DNA of 64,000 bases from NCBI RefSeq assembly GCF_028657195.3, contig NZ_JANCPR020000042.1, positions 1 to 64,000 of the forward strand, given 5' to 3'. A program made the translations under genes and the position numbers. Of this stretch, positions 34,511-42,820 are shown in pieces; position 1 is the first letter of the stretch, and each line of letters opens with the position of its first letter. The DNA is from Streptomyces iconiensis. Lineage in GTDB: Bacteria > Actinomycetota > Actinomycetes > Streptomycetales > Streptomycetaceae. The notes beneath the pieces were generated by a model. That model did no database searches. It was not told the origin of the DNA and saw nothing but the letters and a program-made list of their open reading frames with translations.

Positions 34511-35777
34511 GTACGTGGGCCCCAGGACGCGGGCCCTGGCCCAGCGGCGGACCCGCGCCAAGAGCCGCAGAGGTCTGGTGACCCTGCTGGTGGCGACAGC
34601 GGTCAGCTCGCTGGGCGAGGCCATGATGATCGTGGCGATCCCCTGGTTCGTCCTGGAGACCACGGGCAGCGTGGTCAGGACCGGCGTGATCATCGCCGTC
34701 GGCACCGTCGTCTCGGCCCTCGCGGGAGCCCTGACGGGGCCGCTTGTGGACCGCTGGGGTTTCCGGAGGATGGCGGTCGTCTCCCACCTGGTCTCCGGCA
34801 CGGGAGCGGCGTGCATCCCGCTGCTGCACGCGCTCGGCATGCTCGACTTCGCCACGCTCATCGCGGTGGTCGCCGCCGCCTACGTGCTCGACATCCCCGC
34901 CGTCGCCTCCGTGACCGGCCTGGTCCCGGGGCTGGCCAGGGGCATGCGGATGCCGCTGGAGCGCGGCAACGCGCTGCTGACCGGTATCCACCAGGTCGCC
35001 ACCCTCGTCGGACCACCGCTGGGCGGGCTGTTGCTGGCCGTCATCGGTGCGCCCGGCGTGCTGCTGCTCAACGCGGGGGGCGGGCTCATCGCGGCCGGCC
35101 TGCTGAGCGTGGTCGCCGTGGTCCCCGACAGGACGGAGGAGGGGGAAGCGGAAGACGGGGCGCACGGAGGCGGGCAGCAGAGCTACCGGAGCGAGCTGCT
35201 CAACGGCGTCAGGACGCTGTGGCGCAACCGGCTGGTGCGCACCCTCACCCTCTCAGGCACCGCCTTCAACACGCTGGACAGCGGCCTGTCGGGCGTCGTC
35301 CTGGTCACCTACGCCTACCAGCACCTCGACAGCGCATCCAGCCTCGGCTTCCTGCTGTCCGCCTTCGGCCTCGGCTCCCTGGCGGGGACGCTCGGCTACG
35401 CCGCCGTCGGCCACCGGATCGGCAGACGGAGGACCTTCCTCACCACGGGGTTCGCGGTCGCCGCACTGATCGTCTCGCTGGCCGCGATGCCCCCGCTGCT
35501 GGTGAGCGCCGGGGTGCTGGCCGCGCTGGGTGCCGTGGCCGCGCCGGTGGGTCCGCTGCGGGTCAGCGTGCTCCAGGAGCAGACGCCGGCCGGGCAGTAC
35601 GGGCAGGTCAAGACCGCCGTGGACACGGTGGGGATCACGGCGGCCCCGCTGGGCGCCATGGTCACCGTGTTCATGGTCGGCGCCCTCGGGCTGCAACCGG
35701 CGATCTTCGTGATCGGGATCGCCTATCTCGTCGTCGTCGCCGCCTGCTGGGCAGCGCCCGCGCTCCGGAAGCTGTGA
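34503..35777 (+). CDS. MFS exporter (cluster transporter 1)
   Basis: A 424-residue major facilitator with 12 predicted helices. After a basic N-terminus, helix 1 (LVTLLVATAVSSLGEAMMIVAIPWF) is followed by the loop motif GPLVDRWGFRRM (motif A, DRxGxRR), a central cytoplasmic loop with an acidic run (residues 200-230) and a second motif GHRIGRRRTF. Proteins like this export antibiotics and give self-resistance. ATG at 34503 is chosen; an in-frame ATG at 34485 is possible and neither has a strong Shine-Dalgarno. It is transcribed alone, divergent from the regulator. Confidence 0.85.
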   Translation: MTLYVGPRTRALAQRRTRAKSRRGLVTLLVATAVSSLGEAMMIVAIPWFVLETTGSVVRTGVIIAVGTVVSALAGALTGPLVDRWGFRRMAVVSHLVSGTGAACIPLLHALGMLDFATLIAVVAAAYVLDIPAVASVTGLVPGLARGMRMPLERGNALLTGIHQVATLVGPPLGGLLLAVIGAPGVLLLNAGGGLIAAGLLSVVAVVPDRTEEGEAEDGAHGGGQQSYRSELLNGVRTLWRNRLVRTLTLSGTAFNTLDSGLSGVVLVTYAYQHLDSASSLGFLLSAFGLGSLAGTLGYAAVGHRIGRRRTFLTTGFAVAALIVSLAAMPPLLVSAGVLAALGAVAAPVGPLRVSVLQEQTPAGQYGQVKTAVDTVGITAAPLGAMVTVFMVGALGLQPAIFVIGIAYLVVVAACWAAPALRKL

Positions 35778-35804
35778 CCCCGGCAGGCCCCGCACGCGCC
35801 TCAC

Positions 35805-35842
35805 ATCGTTCAACTTGACTAACATTGACAGAACATGACACG
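35805..35842 (+). promoter_or_regulatory. Promoter region with repeated TTGAC units (box B)
   Basis: TTCAACTTGACT at 35809-35820 is followed by TTGACA at 35825 and TGACA at about 35836, that is, 10-11-base spaced direct repeats. TTGACA at 35825, a 17-base spacer and GAGGCT form a fair promoter for the ALDH-led operon. The helical spacing suggests cooperative activator or repressor binding. Confidence 0.4.
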
Positions 35843-35895
35843 CGAGTGAGGCTGACAGTTCGTCTCGACTCCACCGCTCTCGACTGGGGGAACCC

Positions 35896-37122
35896 ATGAC
35901 AACCGTCGCGTCCTACAGACACGCAGGAAGCGAGGCCCGGCGTACGGCCGCCCTGCGCGCTGTCAGGGAGCACCTGGCGAACGATCCCGAGCCCGTACGC
36001 AGGGTGCTGTGTGAGATCTCCACCCACCGCGCGGCCGGGTACGAGATCGAGGCCGCCATCGCCACGCTCGACGGCGCGCAGGCCGAGGTGGACAAGTACC
36101 GGCCGCGGCAACTCGACCAGCTCGCCGTCTACATGCCGTCCAACGTCCTGCTCTACTCCTACGTCCTGTACCTGCTCGTCCCCTCCCTGTACTCCTCGCG
36201 CGTCGCCTTCCGCCCCTCCAGCCGCGTCGGCTCCCAGACGGCGCGGCTGCACGAGATCCTCGCGCCGGTGCACGGGCTGCCCGTCGACCTGACCGGCGTC
36301 AGCCAGCGCGCGTTCCTCCGCGACCACGTGCACTCGGCCGACGCGGTCATCTTCACCGGCGCGTACCACAACGCCGAACAGATCCGCTCCCAGCTCTTCC
36401 CCGGACAGCTCCTCCTCTACTTCGGCGGCGGCGTCAACCCGTTCGTCGTCCACCCCGGCGCCGACCTCGCGCACACCGCGCGCGACGCCGTCACCATCCG
36501 TGTGCACAACTCGGGCCAGGACTGCCTGGGCCCCGACCTGTTCTGCGTGCACGAGGACCTCATGGCCGGCTTCACCGCCGCGCTGCTCGACGAACTCGCG
36601 CTGCTGCGCTACGGCTCCTACGACGACCCCGAGGCCGACTACGGCCCGCTGGTCTACGACGGGGCCATGGAGGAGGCCATCCAGTTCCTCGCCCGCAACC
36701 GGCAGCGCATCGTGCACGGCGGCCGGGTCGACCTGGGCGAGAGCCGTATGGAGCCGACCATCGTGGTCGGCGAGGAGGTCACGGCGCGCACCCAGGTACC
36801 CGAGTTCTTCGCGCCGGTCTTCCACGTCGTGCCCTACCGCGACCCGCACCGGCTGGCCGCCACGCTCACCACCGGGCAGTTCACCGAGAAGGCCATGGGC
36901 TCCAGCGTCTACGGTGACGCGCCCGAACTGGCCGCCGCGCTGTCCCGCAGGACCACCGTGACCGTCAACACCAGCCTGCTGTCCATCGACGACGGCAACG
37001 CGCCCTTCGGCGGCCACGGCCGGATGGCCAACTACGTCACCGACGGGCACGAGATGTGGGCCGAGCCCCTCCTCGTCTCCAAGGCCGTCGCCGAACACGC
37101 CCCGGAAGCAGGTGCACGGTGA
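35896..37122 (+). CDS. Aldehyde dehydrogenase-family protein lacking the general-base Glu
   Basis: A 408-residue ALDH-superfamily protein, shorter than the usual ~480. The catalytic cysteine lies in HNSGQDCLGPD (Cys210) and the cofactor-site Asn may be N83 (MPSN). In hydrolytic ALDHs a Glu in ELGGK lies about 30-35 residues before the Cys; here the region reads YFGGGVNPFVV and Glu is absent. Loss of that base is typical of acylating (CoA- or ACP-dependent) members, so it could interconvert an aldehyde and a thioester. It overlaps the ThDP enzyme gene by GTGA and leads a five-gene-long coupled operon with acyltransferase and exporter. GGGGGA precedes ATG at 35896. Confidence 0.78.
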   Translation: MTTVASYRHAGSEARRTAALRAVREHLANDPEPVRRVLCEISTHRAAGYEIEAAIATLDGAQAEVDKYRPRQLDQLAVYMPSNVLLYSYVLYLLVPSLYSSRVAFRPSSRVGSQTARLHEILAPVHGLPVDLTGVSQRAFLRDHVHSADAVIFTGAYHNAEQIRSQLFPGQLLLYFGGGVNPFVVHPGADLAHTARDAVTIRVHNSGQDCLGPDLFCVHEDLMAGFTAALLDELALLRYGSYDDPEADYGPLVYDGAMEEAIQFLARNRQRIVHGGRVDLGESRMEPTIVVGEEVTARTQVPEFFAPVFHVVPYRDPHRLAATLTTGQFTEKAMGSSVYGDAPELAAALSRRTTVTVNTSLLSIDDGNAPFGGHGRMANYVTDGHEMWAEPLLVSKAVAEHAPEAGAR

Positions 37123-38969
37123 GCGCCGACACCCACGCCGACGCCGGTGACGACGCGTACCCGACCGCCTGGGACGCCGTCGCCGACCACCTCCACCACC
37201 TGGGCGTGAGCGCCGTCTTCGGGCTGCCGGGCGACGACATGGGGCCGCTGGCGGCGCTGGAGAAGTCCGCGCTGCCCGTCGTGCTCTGCCGGGACCAGCG
37301 CAACGCCGCGTTCATGGCGACGGGCCACGCGCTCACCTCAGGGCGCCCCGCCGTCTGCGTCATCGGCAAGGGCCCCGCGCTGACGAACACGCTCACCGGA
37401 CTGCTGGAGGCACGTTCGGCGGCGGCGCCCGTGCTGCTCGTCGCCGAGGGCACCGCGCTCGGCCGGGTCGGCACCGGGGCCTTCCAGGAAGTGGACCAGC
37501 TCGCCGCCGTACGCCCGCACGTGAAGTGGGCCGCACGCGCCGACCTGCCGGAACAACTGCCCCGGCTGCTCGACAAGGCCGCCGCCGTCGCCGTCAACGG
37601 CACCCCGGGGCCCGTGTACGTGGAGGTCGCCGAACAGCTCGCGCAGTCACCCGTGCCCCGTACCGCGTGGCGCCCCGCGACGCGGCAGCGCCCCGCACCC
37701 GATCCCGCGGTGCTCGCGGAGACGGCAGGGGTCATCGCGCGGGCCCGCCGCCCGCTGCTCCTCGTCGGCGGCGGCGCACGGCACAGCGGTGCGGGGCACG
37801 CCGTCGAGCTGCTGGCCGAACGGATCGGCGCCGGCATCTTCACCACCGCTTCGGGGCGCGGCAGCGTCGACGAGAACCACCCGCTCAGCTGCGGGGTCTC
37901 CGGCCTGTACTGCGTGCCGCCGGCGGACACGCTGTGGCAGGACTGCGATCTGGTCCTCGCGCTGGGCAGCCGCCTGGAGGAGACCGCGACCTTCGGCTGG
38001 CCCCCGCGCGGCCAGGGCGGCCAGGACCGCCAACCGACGGTCGTCCAGGTCACGTTGGGCGAGGAGAGCGTGGTCACGGACGGGCACGGGCACCATGTGC
38101 TGGCCGATGTCGCGCACACCGTCGAAGGCTGGCTGCACGCCCTTCCGGAGCGGGGGCCCGGGAAGGCGGAGGCGGCCGGTGACGGAGCCGGGGACGGTGA
38201 CGGAGTCCGGGACGGAGCCGGGGACGGAGTCCGGGACGGGGACAGCGACGGCTGGCGTGGGCGCGTGCGGGCCGTGCGGCAGGGGCTGGCCGAGGGCGCC
38301 GCCGCACGTACGGGCGCCGCGCTGCTGACCGTGCGCGAGGGAACCGTACCGGTCTCCCAGGTGCTGGCCTCGCTCGACAGGACGCTGCCCGGGGACCGGA
38401 TCCTGGTGCAGGAGAACGGGCTGCAGGACATGTGGTCGTACTTCTTCCCGCACTGGACCGTCGGGCGGGAGGCGGGGTCCCTGGTTCCCAGCGAGCAGAC
38501 GCCGCTGGGCTTCGGCGCAGCCGCCGCCATGGGCGCCGCGCTCGCGGCACCGGGGCGGCCCGTCGCCGCGCTGGTCGGGGACGGCGCCTTCCATCTGATG
38601 CGGGCCGAACTGCCCACGCTGGCCGCCTCGTCGGCGCCCGTGCTGTACGTCGTCCTCGACAACGGGGGTTACGGATGGCTCCAGTCGAACCTGGACCGGG
38701 TCTCCGGCGCCGGTTCACGGTTCGCCTTCACCTCGGCCCTGGGCACGGGGACCGAGGGGATCGCACGCGCGAACGGCCTCGGACACCGCCGAGTTGATCG
38801 ACTCGATGGCCTGGACCCCGCCTTGCTGGAAGCATGGCGGCTGTGCGAAAGCGGCACGTCCGCGATCGTCGAAGTGAGCGTGGGGCTGGAGGACACTCCG
38901 CCCGGGGTCGACCAGCCCGCGGGTGACTTCCCCACGCGCGACAAAAACGAGGGTGACTACGACCGATGA
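37119..38969 (+). CDS. Thiamine-diphosphate enzyme (acetolactate synthase/decarboxylase family), Glu to Gln
   Basis: A 616-residue three-domain ThDP enzyme. The PYR domain has the LPGDDMGPL cofactor loop; the central domain has LLLVGGGARHSGAG and FTTASGRGSVDENHPLSCG; the PP domain has GDGAFHLMRAELPTLAA..LDNGG (Mg/ThDP motif). The activating Glu of the PYR domain (RHE-Q-A in relatives) is replaced: the line reads CRDQRNAAFMATG, with Gln60 at the Glu position. Residues ~365-390 hold an Asp/Gly repeat insertion. With the ALDH, a plausible role is decarboxylation of a 2-oxo acid or carboligation to give an aldehyde that becomes the acyl starter. GTG at 37119 overlaps the ALDH stop. Confidence 0.85.
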   Translation: MSADTHADAGDDAYPTAWDAVADHLHHLGVSAVFGLPGDDMGPLAALEKSALPVVLCRDQRNAAFMATGHALTSGRPAVCVIGKGPALTNTLTGLLEARSAAAPVLLVAEGTALGRVGTGAFQEVDQLAAVRPHVKWAARADLPEQLPRLLDKAAAVAVNGTPGPVYVEVAEQLAQSPVPRTAWRPATRQRPAPDPAVLAETAGVIARARRPLLLVGGGARHSGAGHAVELLAERIGAGIFTTASGRGSVDENHPLSCGVSGLYCVPPADTLWQDCDLVLALGSRLEETATFGWPPRGQGGQDRQPTVVQVTLGEESVVTDGHGHHVLADVAHTVEGWLHALPERGPGKAEAAGDGAGDGDGVRDGAGDGVRDGDSDGWRGRVRAVRQGLAEGAAARTGAALLTVREGTVPVSQVLASLDRTLPGDRILVQENGLQDMWSYFFPHWTVGREAGSLVPSEQTPLGFGAAAAMGAALAAPGRPVAALVGDGAFHLMRAELPTLAASSAPVLYVVLDNGGYGWLQSNLDRVSGAGSRFAFTSALGTGTEGIARANGLGHRRVDRLDGLDPALLEAWRLCESGTSAIVEVSVGLEDTPPGVDQPAGDFPTRDKNEGDYDR

Positions 38970-39880
38970 CAGAAGCGCTCTTCTTCCCTGGGCTGATTCC
39001 GACTCCCTACAGCCGCATCAGACCCTTCGTAGAGAACAGCGAACACGCCATACGCCGTTTCGCCACAGCCGACGACGTACTCGGGTACCACCTGGCGGAC
39101 GCGTACCGCACCGCCGACATCTACGACTGGGAAGTCTTCGAGGCCGGCTTCATGGCGGTCTCCCTCGCGCTCGCCGACTGGGCGAGCGAAGAGCGCGGTG
39201 TGCACGCGGGAGTCTGCGGCGGCCAGAGCTTCGGCGCCTTCATGGCGGCCGTGTGGGCGGGGGCCCTGAGCTACCCCGAGGCGCTCCAGCTGGTCCGCCG
39301 CAGCGTGCCCGTCGAGGACGGCTACTTCGCCTCCCTCGACGAGCCCGTCGGCTGCCACTTCTTCCACAAACTGCCCTACGACACGGTCACCAAGCTGGTC
39401 GAGGAGGTGCACGCGCGCGGCGAGTGGGCGGAGATCTGCGTCGTACTCGACGAAGAGGTGCACGCCGTCTCGGCCTCCCAGCGCACGCTCACCGAGTTCA
39501 CCAGGCGGGTCAAGGAGGAGGGCGGCATCGCCTTCTACACCATGAACCGCGCCGAGCACTGCACCGCCGTCGCCGGGCTGCGCACCCGCCTGCACGACGA
39601 GGTCTACGGCGCCTTCCCCTGGAAGCAGGCCCGAATACCCGTCGTCTCCGATGTGGACGGCAGGCTGCTGACCGAGGGTGAGGACATCAAGCAGGACCTG
39701 CTGGACGGCTGGACCACGCCCGTCCACTGGGAGACCATCCTGCGCGGCCTGCACACCGCCGGGGCAGCCCGCGTGTGGATTCCGGGTCCCCGGAACATGT
39801 TCGCGCGCATCACCAACAAGTCCTTCCCCACCGAGCTGATCACGCCCAAGATGGCGCTGGCTCCCGGAGGGGCGGGGTGA
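38966..39880 (+). CDS. ACP acyltransferase, FabD-like (discrete AT)
   Basis: A 304-residue malonyltransferase-fold protein. The N-terminus EALFFPGLIP and nucleophile elbow GGQSFGAFMA (Ser88, GQSFG rather than GHSLG) identify it; the catalytic His is probably H198 in NRAEHCTAVAG. The extender-specificity region is unusual, so malonyl is likely but not certain. It would load extender units on the cluster ACP at 49054. ATG at 38966 overlaps the ThDP gene stop, and its own stop overlaps the next gene (GTGA). Confidence 0.85.
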   Translation: MTEALFFPGLIPTPYSRIRPFVENSEHAIRRFATADDVLGYHLADAYRTADIYDWEVFEAGFMAVSLALADWASEERGVHAGVCGGQSFGAFMAAVWAGALSYPEALQLVRRSVPVEDGYFASLDEPVGCHFFHKLPYDTVTKLVEEVHARGEWAEICVVLDEEVHAVSASQRTLTEFTRRVKEEGGIAFYTMNRAEHCTAVAGLRTRLHDEVYGAFPWKQARIPVVSDVDGRLLTEGEDIKQDLLDGWTTPVHWETILRGLHTAGAARVWIPGPRNMFARITNKSFPTELITPKMALAPGGAG

Positions 39881-41595
39881 AGGCCGGGACCAAGCCGCTG
39901 AGCGACCCCGCGGGCAAGCGGGTACTGAGCGCGGCGACGCTGGCCTCGGCACCCTCCGAAGTCCTGGACTTCCTGCTGCCGTTGTGGGCAGGTTCCTCGC
40001 TCGGTGCGAGCGCCACGGTCATCGGCGCGCTCATCGCCGTCGAGTCCGTGCTCTCGCTCGTGGTGCGCCCGCTGGCCGGCCGCGCCTCCGACCGCTTCGA
40101 CCCGCGCCATGTCGCCGCCGCTGGCGCCGTGCTCTACGCCGCCTCCTTCGCCGGGTACGCGCTCGCCACCGGCTACCCGGTCGCGTTCGCAGCCGCCGCG
40201 CTCGGCGGCTGCGGCGGCGCGCTGTTCTGGGTCGGCCTGCGCACCTGGGTCGGGTCCCGCACCGCGAGCGAGGGCGACGGGCTGCGCTCCAGCGGGTACG
40301 GCAAGCTGCTCACCGCCGAGGGCGAGGGCGCGTTCGTCGGCTACCTCGTGGCCTTCGCGCTGCTCGACCAGGGCGGCTACGTCCTGCTGTTCTGGGTCGG
40401 CGCCGCCGCCTGCGCCACGGCGGCCGTCCTGCTCGGACTGCACGGCGAGCGCACACGCGCACGGCAGGGCCCAGAGGCCGGGCCCGGGGCCGAAGCGGGC
40501 ACGGAGCCGGGGGCCGAGCCCGGGACCGGAGCGGATACGGAGCCGGGGGCCGGACCGGATGCGGAGGCGAAACCGGAGGTGGACGCGGGACCCTGGCCGC
40601 TGGACCGGCGGCGCCTGCGCCCTCTGATGGGCGTCTCCGCGCTGACGGCGGCGGCCGAGGCGGGCGTGTGGATGCTGCTTCTGCTGCGGCTCCAGGAGGA
40701 CCTGGGCATGGAACCGGTGGAGATCGCGATGGTCTTCGCACCCGGCTTCATCGTCTTCATCCTGGTGCCCGAGCACGCCCACCACGTCACGGAACGGCTG
40801 GGCCGCACCCGCACGATGGTCCTCGCCTTCACGGCAGCCGCGCTCTTCGCCGGCGGGCTGGCCGTCGCGGCGACACCTGTGGTGATCGCCTGCCTCTGGG
40901 CGCTGGCCGCAGCGTGCTACGCGGCCCAGATCCCCGTCGAACAGGCCACCATCGCCGCCGCTTCCGGAGGCAGCGTCGGACGCGGCATGGGCCTGTACGA
41001 GAGCGCGCGGCTCGTCGGCGTCATGGCGGGCCCGCTCCTGATGGGCGGGCTCTACCAGGCGGTCGGCTGGGCCGCTGCGTGCGGCCTCGCGGCCGTACTG
41101 TCCCTGGCCGGCGCCCTCGCCGTACCGCGCGCGCTGCGCGCCACGGGCCTGCCGGAGCCGGCGGGGACGCCACCGGTCGAAGCGCCCCACGAGGCGCCAG
41201 CCGGCGCCCGAACCGCCGGCACCCGACCCGCCGGGACCGAAGCCCCGGCATCACCCCCACAGGAGCCGGACACCGTGCCGGACACGAATGAGGAGAAGGA
41301 GACCCGCGTGGATCTGAGCAAGCGCAAGGCGGAGGAAGGGCTGTCCGCCGAGGAGCGTGCCCGGAGGGAACGGCAGGGCTGGTACATCCACACGGTCGCG
41401 TTCCTGATCGCGCAGGCCGCCCTCTATTTCTTCGAACAGAACTGGGTCTACTGGAAGCTGACCGAGGGCGACGTGCCCGAGGAGCACACCGGCTGGGCGA
41501 CGACGGCGGGCCGTATCTGGCTCATCATCTGGGTCATCGACGCCCTCGTCTCCTGGTCCTACACCATCTGGCCCCGGGCGAAGAAACCGTCCTGA
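39877..41595 (+). CDS. MFS exporter fused to a C-terminal 2TM domain
   Basis: A 572-residue protein. Residues 1-430 are a twelve-helix MFS transporter (motif ARPLAGRASDRFDPRH at the 2-3 loop; an acidic Glu/Pro/Gly repeat loop about 200-230). A Pro/Ala linker (430-475) leads to a separate domain (LSAEERARRERQGWYIHTVAFL then two helices and LVSWSYTIWPRAKKPS) typical of stand-alone 2TM proteins. Just before that domain an internal AAGGAG and an in-frame GTG at 41308 would allow separate translation of ~95 residues. So this is either a real fusion or one frame holding two products. It likely exports the product together with the first MFS protein. Confidence 0.8.
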   Translation: MKAGTKPLSDPAGKRVLSAATLASAPSEVLDFLLPLWAGSSLGASATVIGALIAVESVLSLVVRPLAGRASDRFDPRHVAAAGAVLYAASFAGYALATGYPVAFAAAALGGCGGALFWVGLRTWVGSRTASEGDGLRSSGYGKLLTAEGEGAFVGYLVAFALLDQGGYVLLFWVGAAACATAAVLLGLHGERTRARQGPEAGPGAEAGTEPGAEPGTGADTEPGAGPDAEAKPEVDAGPWPLDRRRLRPLMGVSALTAAAEAGVWMLLLLRLQEDLGMEPVEIAMVFAPGFIVFILVPEHAHHVTERLGRTRTMVLAFTAAALFAGGLAVAATPVVIACLWALAAACYAAQIPVEQATIAAASGGSVGRGMGLYESARLVGVMAGPLLMGGLYQAVGWAAACGLAAVLSLAGALAVPRALRATGLPEPAGTPPVEAPHEAPAGARTAGTRPAGTEAPASPPQEPDTVPDTNEEKETRVDLSKRKAEEGLSAEERARRERQGWYIHTVAFLIAQAALYFFEQNWVYWKLTEGDVPEEHTGWATTAGRIWLIIWVIDALVSWSYTIWPRAKKPS

Positions 41596-41726
41596 ACGGC
41601 CCGTTGGAGCTGGACGGCCCGTAGGACGCCCGTAGGGCACCCTCGTTGGACGCCCGTTGGACGGCCGTTGAACCGCAGGTTGGACGGCCCGTCGAACGGC
41701 CCGTCGAGGCCGAACAGCTCCCCGTC
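41596..41726. repeat. TTGGACGGCCCGT direct repeats after the exporter gene
   Basis: Units of the type (G)TTGGACGCCCGT / GGACGGCCCGT recur about nine times between 41596 and 41712 in the intergenic region. They are slippage repeats that lead into the terminator hairpin. No gene is seen. Confidence 0.6.
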
Positions 41727-41759
41727 GAAGCCGCGCCGCGCCCCGCGCGGCGCGGCTTC
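41727..41759. terminator. Bidirectional terminator between exporter and amidinohydrolase genes
   Basis: A perfect 14-base stem GAAGCCGCGCCGCG/CGCGGCGCGGCTTC with a 5-base loop, between convergent operons. The stem is followed by TTCG and is one of the strongest hairpins in the window. Confidence 0.85.
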
Positions 41760-41801
41760 TTCGCGCCGACGCCGGTCAACGCGGCGCGCGAGGCGCGGGG
41801 T

Positions 41802-42818
41802 TCAGCGGTTGAGGTCGCGCTGGAGGAGGGGGACGGCCGGGTCCCAGCGGCCCTCGGCCGTGTCGAGGCGGCGGCGTGCGATGCCGGAGAGCGCTTCGAG
41901 TACGACCCTGCTGCCCAGGATCGCGGTGATGTCGGCGTGGTCGTAGGGCGGCGCGACCTCCACCACCTCCAGGCCGACCACGGGCAGTTCGTACGCGGCG
42001 CGCCGGACGGCGTCCAGCAGCTCGCGTGCGGTCAGGCCGCCCGGCTCGGGGGTGCCGGTGCCCGGCGCGTGACCGGGGTCGACGACGTCGATGTCGACGG
42101 AGAGGAAAACCCCGTCGCAGTCGTCCATGGCCAGGCCGAACGCTTCGGTGAGGCAGGCGCCCAGGCCGCGCGCCCCGATCTCGCTCATCTCGTACGAGCG
42201 CATGCCGCGCTCCGCCATCCAGCGCAGCGTCTCGGGGCCCGGCCAGTACCCGCGCAGCCCGAACTGGATGAAGCGGTCGCCGCGTACGGCGCCCGACTCG
42301 ATCAGCTGCCGCATCGGTTTGCCGTGCCCGTACAGCGGTCCGCCGCGCTCCTCGCCTCCGGTGTCGGGGTGCGCGTCGAAGTGGAGCATCCCGATCCGCC
42401 CGAAGCCGTGGTGTGCGGCGATACCGCGCATGTCGGCCAGCGCGATGGTGTGGTCGCCGCCCAGGACGACGGGGATGGCGCCGGAGGAGGCGGTCATGCG
42501 GACGGACCGTTCGATCAGCTGGATGCTCTGCTCGATCTCTCCCGAGTAGCAGGGGAGGTCACCCGCGTCGTGCACCCGCAGCTCGGTGAGCGCGTCGACG
42601 CCCAGGGCGAGGCTGCGACGAGTGCCGTTGTGCGGCATGTAGCACGCCTGGCGCAGCGCCGAGGGGCCGAAGCGTGCCCCCGCGCGGTAGGAGGTGCCGC
42701 CGTCGAAGGGCGCACCGAGGATGACGACCCCCGCGTCCTGGGACGGGTCGCCGAGGTCGAGGCGGGGCACGCCGAGAAAGGTGATGTCGGGTCCGAACGC
42801 GGGTCCCAGGTGTCGCAC
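41802..42818 (-). CDS. Agmatinase/arginase-family amidinohydrolase
   Basis: A 338-residue ureohydrolase. The Mn-binding residues are intact: GGDHT (H123), HFDAHPD (D148, H150, D152) and a C-terminal SVDIDVVDP pair, plus GHG (H165) and GTPEPGG near the substrate site. It removes urea from a guanidino group; relatives act on agmatine, guanidinobutyrate or proclavaminate precursors. In this cluster it could unmask an amine on a guanidino-fatty acyl chain or on its starter acid. GTG at 42818 lies 2 bases after the FabI-type gene's stop and has GGAG upstream. The two are the last genes of the leftward operon. Confidence 0.87.
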   Translation of the reverse strand: MRHLGPAFGPDITFLGVPRLDLGDPSQDAGVVILGAPFDGGTSYRAGARFGPSALRQACYMPHNGTRRSLALGVDALTELRVHDAGDLPCYSGEIEQSIQLIERSVRMTASSGAIPVVLGGDHTIALADMRGIAAHHGFGRIGMLHFDAHPDTGGEERGGPLYGHGKPMRQLIESGAVRGDRFIQFGLRGYWPGPETLRWMAERGMRSYEMSEIGARGLGACLTEAFGLAMDDCDGVFLSVDIDVVDPGHAPGTGTPEPGGLTARELLDAVRRAAYELPVVGLEVVEVAPPYDHADITAILGSRVVLEALSGIARRRLDTAEGRWDPAVPLLQRDLNR

Positions 42819-42820
42819 AG

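Noticed and set aside
41596..41726. CRISPR-like array
   Set aside because: Repeat units are 10-13 bases without unique spacers of constant length, so this is simple slippage sequence. The same applies to 9739-9820 and 21223-21292.
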